A DNA stretch of 64,000 nt, taken from NCBI GenBank assembly GCA_905221455.1, contig CAJNDF010000002.1, positions 248,001 to 312,000 of the forward strand, read 5' to 3'. The DNA is from a bacterium. GTDB taxonomy: Bacteria; Bacillota; Bacilli; Lactobacillales; Streptococcaceae. Positions 31,511-40,466 of this stretch are shown here, piece after piece. The position numbers and the translations under genes are program-made. Below the pieces are notes generated by a model, which was not told the DNA's origin, made no database searches, and worked only from the letters and a program-made list of their open reading frames with translations. Each line of letters begins with the position of its first letter. The first letter of the stretch is position 1.

Positions 31511-32473
31511 TTAGTTCAAACCGTAGTTGTAGTCATCGTCTTGCATGGCTTCAACTTCACCAAGAAGGTAACCATTTCCGACTTGAGAGAAGAAGTCGTG
31601 GTTAGAAGTTCCTGTTGAAATACCGTTCATGACGATTGGGTTGACATCATCTGCTGAATCTGGGAAGAGTGGATCTTGTCCCAGGTTCATGAGAGCTTTG
31701 TTGGCATTGTAGCGAAGGAAGGTTTTGACTTCTTCCGTCCAACCAACACCGTCATAGAGGCTCTCTGTATAGCCTTCTTCGTTCTCGTAGAGAGTATAGA
31801 GCAGGTCGTACATCCATTCTTTGAGTTTTTCTTGCTCTTCTTCAGGCAATTCATTGAAACCAAGTTGGAATTTATATCCAATGTAGGTTCCGTGAACTGA
31901 CTCATCACGAATGATCAATTTGATGATTTCCGCAACGTTGGCTAGTTTGTTGTTGCCGAGATAGTAGAGGGGAGTAAAGAAACCAGAGTAGAAGAGGAAG
32001 GTTTCGAGGAAGACACTGGCAACTTTCTTTTCAAGTGGGCTACCGTTTAGGTAGATTTCGTTGACGATTTCAGCCTTCTTTTGTAGGTAAGGATTGGTAT
32101 TGGTCCATTCGAAAATTTCTTCAATCTCAGCCTTGGTATTCAGGGTAGAGAAGATAGATGAATAAGATTTAGCGTGGACAGATTCCATAAATTGGATATT
32201 ATTGAAAACAGCTTCCTCATGCGGTGTACGAATGTCTGCGCGAAGAGCTTGAACCCCAGTTTCAGATTGCATAGTGTCGAGAAGGGTTAAACCACCAAAG
32301 ACTTTTCCTACCAAGTCTTTTTCTACATTTGATAGCTTTCTCCAGTCATCCAAGTCATTTGACAAAGGAATACGTGTATCAAGCCAGAATTGCTCCGTCA
32401 GTTTTTCCCAAGTTGATTTGTCGATGACATCTTCGATGGCATTCCAGTTAATGGCTTTGTAGTAAGTTTCCAT
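31511..32473 (-). CDS. nrdF: Ribonucleotide reductase class Ib, beta subunit
   Basis: 320 residues, the dimanganese/diiron-tyrosyl radical subunit that works with NrdE to make deoxyribonucleotides aerobically. Metal-ligand helices are visible (QSETGVQALR, QFMESVHAKSYSSIF, IIRDESVHGTYIG), and the C-terminus DDDYNYGLN docks on NrdE. Separated from nrdE by 188 bases with an internal hairpin. Confidence 0.96.
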   Translation of the reverse strand: METYYKAINWNAIEDVIDKSTWEKLTEQFWLDTRIPLSNDLDDWRKLSNVEKDLVGKVFGGLTLLDTMQSETGVQALRADIRTPHEEAVFNNIQFMESVHAKSYSSIFSTLNTKAEIEEIFEWTNTNPYLQKKAEIVNEIYLNGSPLEKKVASVFLETFLFYSGFFTPLYYLGNNKLANVAEIIKLIIRDESVHGTYIGYKFQLGFNELPEEEQEKLKEWMYDLLYTLYENEEGYTESLYDGVGWTEEVKTFLRYNANKALMNLGQDPLFPDSADDVNPIVMNGISTGTSNHDFFSQVGNGYLLGEVEAMQDDDYNYGLN

Positions 32474-32547
32474 TTGAAATCTCTTTCTGTGTTTAGTATT
32501 GCGAACTCACAATTATTCTATTTTATCATAATTCTAGAGGAGTATCG

Positions 32548-32577
32548 CACAAAAAGTCGGAAGTCCGACTTTTGTGT
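32548..32577. repeat. Hairpin between nrdE and nrdF
   Basis: An inverted repeat, CACAAAAAGTCGGA against TCCGACTTTTGTG (one extra A), with a two-base loop. On the minus strand it follows the end of nrdE transcription downstream and has no strong T run, so it more likely marks RNA processing or attenuation between nrdE and nrdF. Confidence 0.6.
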
Positions 32578-32661
32578 TTTTCCATAGTATAGATGCTTAT
32601 TCCAGCTTAGCTTGGTAAATGAATCGATAGCCTGAGAAAATGTAGTTTCCTCAAGCAAGGA

Positions 32662-34821
32662 TTAAATCACACAGCTTTCACACTGGTTGGCACCGACTTC
32701 TCCACCATCATCTGTAAAGGTACGGACGTAGTAGATAGACTTGATTCCCTTGTTAAAGGCATAGTTACGAAGAATAGACAAGTCACGTGTCGTTTGTTTG
32801 TTTTCTTTCTTCCATTCGTAAAGCCCTTTTGGAATATCACTACGCATGAAGAGGGTGAGTGAAAGTCCTTGGTCCACGTGCTCAGTTGCAGCTGCATAGA
32901 CATCAATCACCTTACGCATATCCATATCGTAGGCAGAAGTGTAGTATGGAATGGTTTCTGTTGACAAACCAGCAGCAGGGTAGTAGATTTTACCGATTTT
33001 CTTCTCTTGGCGTTCTTCGATACGTTGCGTAATCGGGTGGATAGAAGCAGAAACGTCATTGATGTAACTGATAGAACCATTTGGCGCTACAGCAAGACGG
33101 TTTTGGTGGTAAAGTCCATCTGCTTGAACCTTGTCGCGAAGTTCAGCCCAGTCAGCAGCACTTGGGATAAAGACATCTTTGAATAGCTCTTTAACACGGT
33201 CTGATTTTGGAACAAATTCGCCCGTTACATACTTGTTGAAGTAGCTTCCGTTAGCATAGTCTGATTTTTCAAAGTTATGGAAGGTGATACCACGTTCACG
33301 CGCGATATTGTTTGACTCAACTAAGGTCCAGTAGTTCATAAGCATAAAGTAGATGCTTGTAAATTCAACAGACTCAGGCGATCCATACTCAATCAGTTGT
33401 TGGGCAAGGTAGCTATGAAGTCCCATAGCTCCAAGACCAAAGGTGTGGGCTTGGCTATTTCCGTGGTCGATAGTCGGTACAGCAACGATGTGTGAACTAT
33501 CTGTAACGAAAGTAAGAGCACGAACCATAGCACGGATAGAACGACCAAAATCAGGTGAAGTCATCATGTTGACCACGTTGGTTGAACCAAGGTTGCATGA
33601 AACGTCTGTTCCCATTTGAAGAAATTCTTGAGCATCATTGATCAAGCTTGGTTCTTGAACTTGAAGAATCTCAGAGCACAAATTACTCATGATAATCTTA
33701 CCATCAACAGGGTTTGCACGGTTAGCAGTATCAATGTTGACGACATAAGGGTAACCAGACTCTTGTTGCAATTTAGAGATTTCAGTTTCCAAATCACGCG
33801 CCTTAATTTTTGTCTTGCGGATGTTTGGATTTGCGACCAATTCATCGTATTTTTCAGTGATATCGATATAGTTGAAAGGCACACCATATTCAAGCTCTAC
33901 TGAGTAAGGGCTGAAGAGGTACATTTCTTCATTTTTACGCGCCAATTCGTAGAATTTATCTGGAACCACAACACCAAGTGAGAGGGTCTTGACACGAACT
34001 TTTTCATCAGCGTTTTCTTTCTTAGTTGAAAGGAAGGCGATGATATCGGGGTGAAAGACGTTGAGGTAGACAACACCAGCACCTTGACGTTGCCCCAATT
34101 GGTTTGAGTAAGAGAAGCTGTCTTCAAAAAGCTTCATAACTGGTACGACACCAGAAGCTGCTCCTTCATAGCCCTTGATAGGAGCTCCAGCTTCACGAAG
34201 GTTGCTGAGAGTAATTCCCACACCACCACCGATACGTGAAAGTTGAAGAGCAGAGTTGATAGAACGTCCAATAGAGTTCATATCATCTGTGACCTGAATC
34301 AAGAAACATGATACCAATTCTCCACGACGAGCACGACCAGCATTCAAGAAGGAAGGAGTAGCGGGTTGGTAGCGTTGGTGGATGATTTCATTAGCAATAT
34401 CAATTGCAACGGCTTCGTTACCATCAGCAAAATAAAGGGCGTTAAAGAAGACACGGTCTTCCATACTTTCAAGATAATATTCACCGTCGTTGGTTTTCAA
34501 AGCATATTGATTATAGAACTTATAGGCAGCCATGAAAGACTTGAATTGGAAGTTTTGTTCTTTGATAAATTGAGACAATTCTTCCAAAAATTCTGGACGG
34601 TATTTCTTGATAAAGGCTGTTTCGATGTAGTTGTGCTCAATGAGGTAGTTGATTTTATCTTTGATTGAATCAAAAACCATAGTATTTGGAACTACATTTT
34701 CTTTAAAGAAGGCATCCAAGGCTTCTTTATCTTTATGAAGCATGATTTGTCCATTAACAGGACGATTGATTTCGTTATTGAGACGGAAGTAAGTCACGTC
34801 CTCAAGATGTTTTAATCCCAT
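32662..34821 (-). CDS. nrdE: Ribonucleotide reductase class Ib, alpha subunit
   Basis: 719 residues, catalytic subunit with the substrate and effector sites. Active-site features include the redox Cys in GELVSCFLIQV, the thiyl-radical region NLCSEILQV, and the C-terminal CESCVI redox pair. It lacks the N-terminal ATP-cone of NrdA, as expected for class Ib. Lies 81 bases after nrdH on the minus strand. Confidence 0.96.
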   Translation of the reverse strand: MGLKHLEDVTYFRLNNEINRPVNGQIMLHKDKEALDAFFKENVVPNTMVFDSIKDKINYLIEHNYIETAFIKKYRPEFLEELSQFIKEQNFQFKSFMAAYKFYNQYALKTNDGEYYLESMEDRVFFNALYFADGNEAVAIDIANEIIHQRYQPATPSFLNAGRARRGELVSCFLIQVTDDMNSIGRSINSALQLSRIGGGVGITLSNLREAGAPIKGYEGAASGVVPVMKLFEDSFSYSNQLGQRQGAGVVYLNVFHPDIIAFLSTKKENADEKVRVKTLSLGVVVPDKFYELARKNEEMYLFSPYSVELEYGVPFNYIDITEKYDELVANPNIRKTKIKARDLETEISKLQQESGYPYVVNIDTANRANPVDGKIIMSNLCSEILQVQEPSLINDAQEFLQMGTDVSCNLGSTNVVNMMTSPDFGRSIRAMVRALTFVTDSSHIVAVPTIDHGNSQAHTFGLGAMGLHSYLAQQLIEYGSPESVEFTSIYFMLMNYWTLVESNNIARERGITFHNFEKSDYANGSYFNKYVTGEFVPKSDRVKELFKDVFIPSAADWAELRDKVQADGLYHQNRLAVAPNGSISYINDVSASIHPITQRIEERQEKKIGKIYYPAAGLSTETIPYYTSAYDMDMRKVIDVYAAATEHVDQGLSLTLFMRSDIPKGLYEWKKENKQTTRDLSILRNYAFNKGIKSIYYVRTFTDDGGEVGANQCESCVI

Positions 34822-34901
34822 AAAATTTCCCTTATCTAATTACAAAAGAAAGGCTTCTAAGTTAGCCCTAGAAGCAGTCTCTTCTGGATGATGTACTAAG
34901 A

Positions 34902-35120
34902 TTATGCTAATTGTTTCAGTTTTCCTGGTTGGAAACCTGAAAAGACTTCAGTTGGTGTTTGGATAACAGGAGCTGCGCTGAAACCGAGCTCTTTAACTTG
35001 ATCGATGTACTCAGGTTGCTCATCAAGATTGATTTCTTTATATTCAACGTTATTGCTGTCCAAGAAACGTTTGGTCATCTTGCATTGGACACAGTTATTT
35101 TTAGAATAAACGGTTACCAT
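34902..35120 (-). CDS. nrdH: Glutaredoxin-like NrdH-redoxin
   Basis: A 72-residue thioredoxin-fold electron donor for NrdEF, with CVQCKMTKRFLD (CxxC at residues 11-14) and the C-terminal FSGFQPGKLK typical of NrdH. First gene of the nrdHEF set. RBS GAGGAG. Confidence 0.95.
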   Translation of the reverse strand: MVTVYSKNNCVQCKMTKRFLDSNNVEYKEINLDEQPEYIDQVKELGFSAAPVIQTPTEVFSGFQPGKLKQLA

Positions 35121-35155
35121 TGTGTAACTCCTCTTTCAAATTTTAATACTATCTT

Positions 35156-35183
35156 AGTATATCAGAAATTAAAAATTTGTCAA
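35156..35183 (-). promoter_or_regulatory. nrdH promoter
   Basis: On the minus strand TTGACA (35178-35183), 16 bases, TATACT (35156-35161), 36 bases before the nrdH start. Confidence 0.8.
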
Positions 35184-35232
35184 TGATTTAAAACTAAATA
35201 TAGTGGTCTATTTTTGTACATAACTAAACAAA

Positions 35233-35310
35233 ACACAATATGTAGTGTTTGTTTTGTGAAATAGTGATAATTCTCCTATAAGTTGTTTTTTGGAAAACTA
35301 TATCCTGTGT
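35233..35310 (-). promoter_or_regulatory. Two NrdR-box-like sites upstream of nrdHEF
   Basis: Bases 35233-35248 (ACACAATATGTAGTGT) match the NrdR box consensus ACACWATATYTWGTGT very closely. A weaker copy lies at 35295-35310. They are 62 bp apart, about six helical turns, so one face of the DNA would carry both. NrdR is the conserved ATP/dATP-sensing repressor of RNR genes. Confidence 0.7.
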
Positions 35311-35379
35311 TTTGTTATCTAGAATAGAAGATTTTCAGCAAGTTATCTGAAAGGAAATCGAATAAATCCCATAAAATGC

Positions 35380-35408
35380 TTGAAAAAAATCCTAGAAGAT
35401 GATATAAT
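35380..35408 (+). promoter_or_regulatory. ptsHI promoter
   Basis: TTGAAA (35380-35385), 17 bases, TATAAT (35403-35408). Confidence 0.85.
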
Positions 35409-35470
35409 ACCAAATTGTAAGGGTTATCACATATAACTCAAAAAAGAAAGAACAAAAGGAGAGTCAAACT

Positions 35471-35734
35471 ATGGCTTCTAAAGATTTCCACGTAGTGGCA
35501 GAAACAGGTATTCACGCACGTCCAGCAACATTGTTGGTACAAACTGCTAGCAAATTTGCTTCAGATATCACTCTTGAGTACAAAGGTAAATCAGTTAACC
35601 TTAAATCAATCATGGGTGTTATGAGTCTTGGTGTTGGCCAAGGTGCTGACGTAACTATCTCAGCTGAAGGTGCAGATGCAGATGACGCTATCGCTGCAAT
35701 CTCAGAAACAATGGAAAAAGAAGGATTGGCATAA
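35471..35734 (+). CDS. ptsH: Phosphocarrier protein HPr
   Basis: 87 residues. His15 in [11 protein letters not shown] accepts phosphate from EI; Ser46 in [11 protein letters not shown] is the HPr-kinase site used in CcpA-dependent catabolite repression. Supplies phosphate to the gat and lac PTS proteins in this window and to DhaM. GGAGAG RBS. Confidence 0.98.
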   Translation: MASKDFHVVAETGIHARPATLLVQTASKFASDITLEYKGKSVNLKSIMGVMSLGVGQGADVTISAEGADADDAIAAISETMEKEGLA

Positions 35735-35739
35735 GGAAA

Positions 35740-37473
35740 ATGACAGAAATGCTTAAAGGAATCGCAGCATCTGACGGTGTTGCAGTTGCAAAAGCATATC
35801 TACTCGTTCAACCGGATTTGTCATTCGAGACTGTTTCAGTCGAAGATACAAACGCAGAAGAGGCTCGTTTGGATGTAGCTCTTGAAGCTTCTCAAAACGA
35901 GCTTTCTCTTATCCGTGAGAAAGCTGTAGGTACGCTTGGTGAAGAAGCAGCTCAAGTTTTTGACGCTCATTTGATGGTTCTTGCTGACCCAGAATTGATT
36001 GGTCAGATTAAAGAAACAATTCGTGCTAAGAAAGTCAATGCTGAAGCAGGTCTTAAAGAAGTGACTGACATGTTCATCACTATCTTTGAAGGTATGGAAG
36101 ACAACCCATACATGCAAGAACGTGCAGCGGATATCCGCGACGTGACAAAACGTGTATTGGCAAACCTTCTTGGTAAGAAATTGCCAAACCCAGCTTCAAT
36201 CAATGAAGAAGTAATCGTGATTGCGCATGACTTGACACCATCTGATACAGCTCAATTGGACAAAAACTTTGTAAAAGCTTTTGTAACAAACATCGGTGGA
36301 CGTACAAGCCACTCAGCTATCATGGCACGTACACTTGAAATTGCAGCTGTATTGGGAACAAATAACATCACTGAAGTAGTGAAAGACGGTGATATTCTTG
36401 CCGTTAACGGAATTACTGGTGAAGTGATTATCAACCCAACAGATGAACAAGCGGCAGAATTTAAAGCAGCTGGTGAAGCTTATGCTAAACAAAAAGCTGA
36501 ATGGGCACTGTTGAAAGATGCTCAAACAGTGACTGCTGACGGTAAACACTTCGAGTTGGCTGCTAACATCGGTACTCCAAAAGACGTTGAAGGTGTTAAC
36601 AATAACGGTGCTGAAGCCGTTGGACTTTACCGCACAGAGTTCTTGTACATGGATTCTCAAGACTTCCCAACTGAAGATGAGCAGTATGAAGCATACAAGG
36701 CTGTTCTTGAGGGAATGAATGGTAAACCAGTAGTTGTTCGTACGATGGATATCGGTGGAGATAAGGAACTTCCTTACTTCGATATGCCACACGAAATGAA
36801 CCCATTCCTTGGATTCCGTGCTCTTCGTATCTCTATTTCTGAAACTGGAGATGCAATGTTCCGCACACAAATCCGTGCCCTTCTTCGTGCTTCTGTTCAT
36901 GGTCAATTGCGTATCATGTTCCCAATGGTTGCCCTCTTGAAAGAATTCCGTGCAGCCAAAGCAGTCTTTGATGAAGAAAAAGCAAATCTTCTTGCTGAAG
37001 GAGTTGCAGTTGCGGATGATATTCAAGTTGGTATCATGATTGAAATTCCTGCAGCAGCTATGCTTGCAGACCAATTTGCAAAAGAAGTAGACTTCATGTC
37101 AATTGGTACAAACGACTTGATCCAATACTCAATGGCGGCAGACCGTATGAACGAACAAGTTTCATATCTTTACCAACCATATAACCCATCAATCCTTCGC
37201 TTGATTAACAACGTTATCAAGGCAGCTCACGCTGAAGGCAAATGGGCTGGTATGTGTGGTGAGATGGCTGGTGACCAAAAAGCTGTTCCACTTCTTGTTG
37301 GAATGGGCTTGGATGAGTTCTCTATGTCAGCAACATCTGTACTCCGTACACGTAGCTTGATGAAGAAATTGGATACTGCTAAGATGGAAGAGTACGCTAA
37401 CCGTGCCCTTACAGAGTGTTCAACAATGGAAGAAGTTCTTGAACTTCAAAAAGAATACGTTAACTTCGATTAA
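35740..37473 (+). CDS. ptsI: PTS Enzyme I
   Basis: 577 residues. Autophosphorylates from phosphoenolpyruvate on the His in [12 protein letters not shown] (near residue 190) and passes the phosphate to HPr. PEP-binding C-terminal motifs include [16 protein letters not shown]-type ([13 protein letters not shown]) and [10 protein letters not shown] with the active Cys. Five bases after ptsH. Confidence 0.98.
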   Translation: MTEMLKGIAASDGVAVAKAYLLVQPDLSFETVSVEDTNAEEARLDVALEASQNELSLIREKAVGTLGEEAAQVFDAHLMVLADPELIGQIKETIRAKKVNAEAGLKEVTDMFITIFEGMEDNPYMQERAADIRDVTKRVLANLLGKKLPNPASINEEVIVIAHDLTPSDTAQLDKNFVKAFVTNIGGRTSHSAIMARTLEIAAVLGTNNITEVVKDGDILAVNGITGEVIINPTDEQAAEFKAAGEAYAKQKAEWALLKDAQTVTADGKHFELAANIGTPKDVEGVNNNGAEAVGLYRTEFLYMDSQDFPTEDEQYEAYKAVLEGMNGKPVVVRTMDIGGDKELPYFDMPHEMNPFLGFRALRISISETGDAMFRTQIRALLRASVHGQLRIMFPMVALLKEFRAAKAVFDEEKANLLAEGVAVADDIQVGIMIEIPAAAMLADQFAKEVDFMSIGTNDLIQYSMAADRMNEQVSYLYQPYNPSILRLINNVIKAAHAEGKWAGMCGEMAGDQKAVPLLVGMGLDEFSMSATSVLRTRSLMKKLDTAKMEEYANRALTECSTMEEVLELQKEYVNFD

Positions 37474-37480
37474 TGTCATT

Positions 37481-37510
37481 AACCTTGCAACCTAGTTGCA
37501 AGGTTTTTTT
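37481..37510 (+). terminator. Terminator after ptsI
   Basis: Ten-bp perfect stem AACCTTGCAA / TTGCAAGGTT, 5-base loop and seven or more Ts. Confidence 0.95.
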
Positions 37511-37567
37511 GACGTATTTTGGAAAAGTATAGTCTAATAAAGTTCACTTTTCAATGCTCCAGAGGCA

Positions 37568-37576
37568 TGGTATAAT
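37568..37576 (+). promoter_or_regulatory. Extended -10 promoter for the cysteine-cluster gene
   Basis: TGG followed by TATAAT (37571-37576), 32 bases before the start codon. Confidence 0.5.
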
Positions 37577-37607
37577 AGAGGGAAGTAATTAGAATAAGAG
37601 AGAAACT

Positions 37608-38102
37608 ATGTCTAAAGAAATTGATATTGAGTATTACCACCAGCTAGCCTTACAAAAGCAGAAGGAACATCGTAAAGTTTTAGCTAATCTAAAGAAAAAG
37701 CCACCAAAAAACTTAGACAAGATTGCCCAGCAGATTCATCAAGAAGTCTTTGCGGAGATTGATTGTACTGCCTGTGCTAACTGTTGTAAGACTTTGGGGC
37801 CCGACTTCAAGGAAGCAGATATTACCCGTATTGCTAAGTACTTTAAGATGAAATTACCCGCTTTTGAAGCAGAGTTTTTGCAAGTAGATGAAGATGGAGA
37901 TAAGGTTTTCAAATCCATGCCTTGCCCATTTTTAGGGGGAGATAACCTCTGTTCCATCTATGACGTTCGTCCAAAGGCCTGTCGTGAATTTCCCCATACA
38001 GACCGCAAAAAGATCCATCAAATCAACCATTTGACGATTAAGAATACCTTGACCTGTCCAGCAGCCTATCTCTTTGTGGAGAAATTAAAGGATAAGTTGT
38101 AG
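37608..38102 (+). CDS. YkgJ family cysteine cluster protein
   Basis: A 164-residue protein with the UPF0153/YkgJ cysteine pattern: CTACANCCKTLGPDF (about residues 46-60), CPFLGGDNLCSIYDVRPKACREFP (given as CPFL, CSIY and ACREFP, about 105-128) and a late Cys in TLTCPAA. Eight or so cysteines probably bind zinc or an iron-sulfur cluster. Biochemical role is unknown. Free-standing between ptsI and a DinB-like gene. Confidence 0.82.
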   Translation: MSKEIDIEYYHQLALQKQKEHRKVLANLKKKPPKNLDKIAQQIHQEVFAEIDCTACANCCKTLGPDFKEADITRIAKYFKMKLPAFEAEFLQVDEDGDKVFKSMPCPFLGGDNLCSIYDVRPKACREFPHTDRKKIHQINHLTIKNTLTCPAAYLFVEKLKDKL

Positions 38103-38159
38103 AGATTTAAAGGATAAAAGATTTCTAATAATAACTAGCAATGTGAAGGGAGTACTCCT

Positions 38160-38699
38160 GTGCCTAGACCAAAAACAAAAGAGGAGCTAATGCTGGCCTC
38201 TAAGGAAAACTATGACAAGCTCAACCGTTTCATCTCCCAACTAAGTGAAGATGAGCTGCAGACTCCATTTGATTTTTCAAGAGACCCAAAGAAAAAAGAA
38301 GCCCACTGGAAAAGGGATAAGAATCTACGGGATGTCTTGATTCATCTTTATGAATGGCAGCAATTACTTTTAAATTGGGTACATTCTAATCAAAAAGGTC
38401 AAGAAAGAACTTTTCTTCCTGAACATTATAACTGGAAAACTTATGGACAAATGAATGACGCTTTTTGGAAGAAGCACCAGAAAACGACATTAGAAGAAGC
38501 AACTAGACTCTTGGCGCAATCACATAGAGAGGTTTTAGAGTTGATAGAAGGCTTCAGCACTGACGAACTCTTTACCAAAGGTAGCTATCAGTGGACAGGT
38601 GGGACAAGTCTAGGTTCCTACTTTGTCAGTAATACCTCCAGTCATTATGATTGGGCTCTGAAAAAACTCAAAGCTCATCGAAAGAATTTTAAGGGATAG
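38160..38699 (+). CDS. ClbS/DfsB family four-helix-bundle protein
   Basis: A 179-residue helical protein of the DUF1706/ClbS family, related to DinB-like bundles. The opening PRPKTKEELMLASKENYDKL and the LRDVLIHLYEWQQLLLNWV segment (given as RDVLIHLYEWQQ) are typical. ClbS itself is a colibactin self-resistance cyclopropane hydrolase; most relatives are uncharacterised. Start is GTG, with AAGGGAG about 8 bases upstream; no alternative ATG fits. Confidence 0.8.
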   Translation: MPRPKTKEELMLASKENYDKLNRFISQLSEDELQTPFDFSRDPKKKEAHWKRDKNLRDVLIHLYEWQQLLLNWVHSNQKGQERTFLPEHYNWKTYGQMNDAFWKKHQKTTLEEATRLLAQSHREVLELIEGFSTDELFTKGSYQWTGGTSLGSYFVSNTSSHYDWALKKLKAHRKNFKG

Positions 38700-38751
38700 A
38701 TGGACTGTTTGAAATAGAAATAATGAATTCTTTTAAACGTAAGATAAAAGC

Positions 38752-38780
38752 AAAGGGCTACCCAGTGATGTAGCCCTTTT
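38752..38780. terminator. Bidirectional terminator between the ClbS-like gene and dhaQ
   Basis: Ten-bp stem AAAGGGCTAC / GTAGCCCTTT with an 8-base loop, lying between converging genes. Confidence 0.88.
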
Positions 38781-38796
38781 GAGTTATACAAGCAAA

Positions 38797-39786
38797 TTAC
38801 CATGCAAAAGCTGTCGTTGAAGCATTGAGAGCTTCTAACCACTGCTTATTTTTTACAGGGCATAGAGTTACAGATATACCTGCCATATCCAGACTGGTCA
38901 TAAATGTTCCTGATTTTATAAAGGTAATAGTGACTCCTTCAATTTCTAAGAGTTGAAGGAGATCATTGAGAAATATGCCCATTTCTAGGCCGGTAGTAGT
39001 GCCTAGATTATTTACAAGTAATATAAATTGATCACCCTTTTTCCAATGATAGTGCAATCTTAACTTACTTATAATTTCATTTGCAAGGATTTCCGATGAT
39101 TGAAATGGGACGATACGATATCCTTCTTCGCCATGTATCCCAATACCATAAGAAATATATCCTTCTTCCAAGTCAAATAGTGGAAGGGTGGTTTGAGGTA
39201 GACTAGCGGATTTTGTTGCAAAGCCAATTGTTGCGATTTCGGGAGCAAGCTGATGACCTAAATCAGTTAGTTGCTCGATGTCAGCACCGTTCTGAGCTGC
39301 AAATCCTAGGATTTTATGAAGTAAGATTGTCCCTGCAAGCCCTCTTCCTCTAATTTGAAATCTATTGTGAGGTTCAATTGAAATATCGTCGTGTGCTAGA
39401 CTATAGCCGACTTTAATTCCTTCTTTTCTAGCAGTGTTAATGGCTGAGCTAAATTCTTTGATGTCTGCTTCGAAATTTTTTACAATGATGAAGACACCGT
39501 GACCATTGTTTAAAAAACGAATGGACTCTAAGATTTCAGTTCTTGTAGGAGGAGTAAATAATTGGCCATAGATAGCAGCGGTAAGCATTCCTTCTCCCAC
39601 GTATCCAATATGAGCAGGTTCGTGACCTGAACCTCCACCCGACAATATTGGAACCTGATAAGGATTGCGATTTTTTTGATAGACTAATGGTAATGTAGGG
39701 TGTTTTTCTAATTCAGGGTGACTGCTAACAGTTGCCGAAATGTAACTTGAAATAATTTTCTGTTTATGATTTGAAATAAATGTCAT
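38797..39786 (-). CDS. dhaQ: DhaK paralogue, probable co-activator DhaQ
   Basis: A 329-residue homologue of dihydroxyacetone kinase subunit DhaK. The Dha-binding His is kept (GIGIHGEEGYR), along with LSGGGSGHEPAHIGYVG and the C-terminal DMAGISVTL. It forms a two-gene unit with the TetR-type gene dhaS (4-base overlap), the arrangement of Lactococcus lactis where DhaQ binds dihydroxyacetone and activates DhaS. It is less similar to canonical DhaK than the gene at 40467, which supports a regulatory rather than catalytic role. Confidence 0.85.
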   Translation of the reverse strand: MTFISNHKQKIISSYISATVSSHPELEKHPTLPLVYQKNRNPYQVPILSGGGSGHEPAHIGYVGEGMLTAAIYGQLFTPPTRTEILESIRFLNNGHGVFIIVKNFEADIKEFSSAINTARKEGIKVGYSLAHDDISIEPHNRFQIRGRGLAGTILLHKILGFAAQNGADIEQLTDLGHQLAPEIATIGFATKSASLPQTTLPLFDLEEGYISYGIGIHGEEGYRIVPFQSSEILANEIISKLRLHYHWKKGDQFILLVNNLGTTTGLEMGIFLNDLLQLLEIEGVTITFIKSGTFMTSLDMAGISVTLCPVKNKQWLEALNASTTAFAW

Positions 39787-40313
39787 TGTGGTCTCTTTCC
39801 AATAATTGTCATGATTAGAAAGTCTGGTTGTGGAACTGGACTTTTTTTATTGACGTAAGCCTTCACGATTTCTGCTAGAGCATGTGAATGATAGTCTAAC
39901 AAAAAACAAGTATAAGCAGATGAATCGATATCAATCTGACCATATTCTCTTAAAATTTTTGATACAAGCAAGCGACAGTAGCTGATAAAGTGGTCATAGA
40001 AGTTATTTTGCCCTTGAATATCAAAAAGTTGAATATAAAAGTCACGCTCTTGTTCGAAATAAAAAAATAATTCTTGTAATAATTTTTGGCCTGAAATGAA
40101 GTCCAAGTTATTTGTGATATACTCGGTTAAGTCATTTTCAAATATCCAGTCGAGCAGTTCATATTTGTCAAGAAAGTGATTATAAAAGGTCTGTCTACGA
40201 ATGCCAGCTGATTCCATAATATCTACAATAGAGATTTTGTCAAATTCTCTAGTAGCTAATAGGTCTCTAAATGCCTTGGCAATTCGTTTTTTTGTAATGA
40301 GTGATGATGCCAT
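39783..40313 (-). CDS. dhaS: TetR-family regulator DhaS
   Basis: 176 residues. The N-terminal helix-turn-helix includes FDKISIVDIMESAGIRRQTFYNHF (recognition part GIRRQTFYNHF). The C-terminal ligand domain is of the DhaS type (TetR_C_8-like). Expected to activate dhaKLM when complexed with DhaQ and dihydroxyacetone. ATG 40313 with AAAGG 7 bases upstream is preferred over the frame-opening ATG at 40340. Confidence 0.87.
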   Translation of the reverse strand: MASSLITKKRIAKAFRDLLATREFDKISIVDIMESAGIRRQTFYNHFLDKYELLDWIFENDLTEYITNNLDFISGQKLLQELFFYFEQERDFYIQLFDIQGQNNFYDHFISYCRLLVSKILREYGQIDIDSSAYTCFLLDYHSHALAEIVKAYVNKKSPVPQPDFLIMTIIGKRPQ

Positions 40314-40355
40314 AGGAAACCTTTCTTTTACTTCCTTCATTTTACCAAAAAAATG

Positions 40356-40400
40356 TTTTAAACGGGTTTAAAAGGGGACAAATAATAGAATCTGTCCCTT
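40356..40400. promoter_or_regulatory. Inverted repeats between dhaS and dhaK (probable DhaS operator)
   Basis: A perfect palindrome, TTTTAAAC-GG-GTTTAAAA (40356-40373), is followed by a second inverted repeat, GGGACA (40375-40380) with TGTCCC (40393-40398). Both lie between the divergent genes, where a TetR-family dimer would bind. Confidence 0.6.
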
Positions 40401-40441
40401 ATCATCCAGCAATAAAAAATATATAATAAAAGCGAAAACAA
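40399..40441 (+). promoter_or_regulatory. dhaK promoter with cre-like site
   Basis: TATAAT (40422-40427), with a weak -35 TTATCA 17 bases upstream (40399-40404). Bases 40426-40441 match the cre consensus at all but one position and overlap the -10, so CcpA control is plausible. Confidence 0.55.
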
Positions 40442-40466
40442 AGATACATGCCGAAAGGAGTTTCTC

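Noticed and set aside
36313..37074. Long minus-strand frame (253 codons) inside ptsI
   Set aside because: Antisense shadow of a highly expressed gene with strong codon bias; Cys/Phe/Ser-rich product with no family resemblance.
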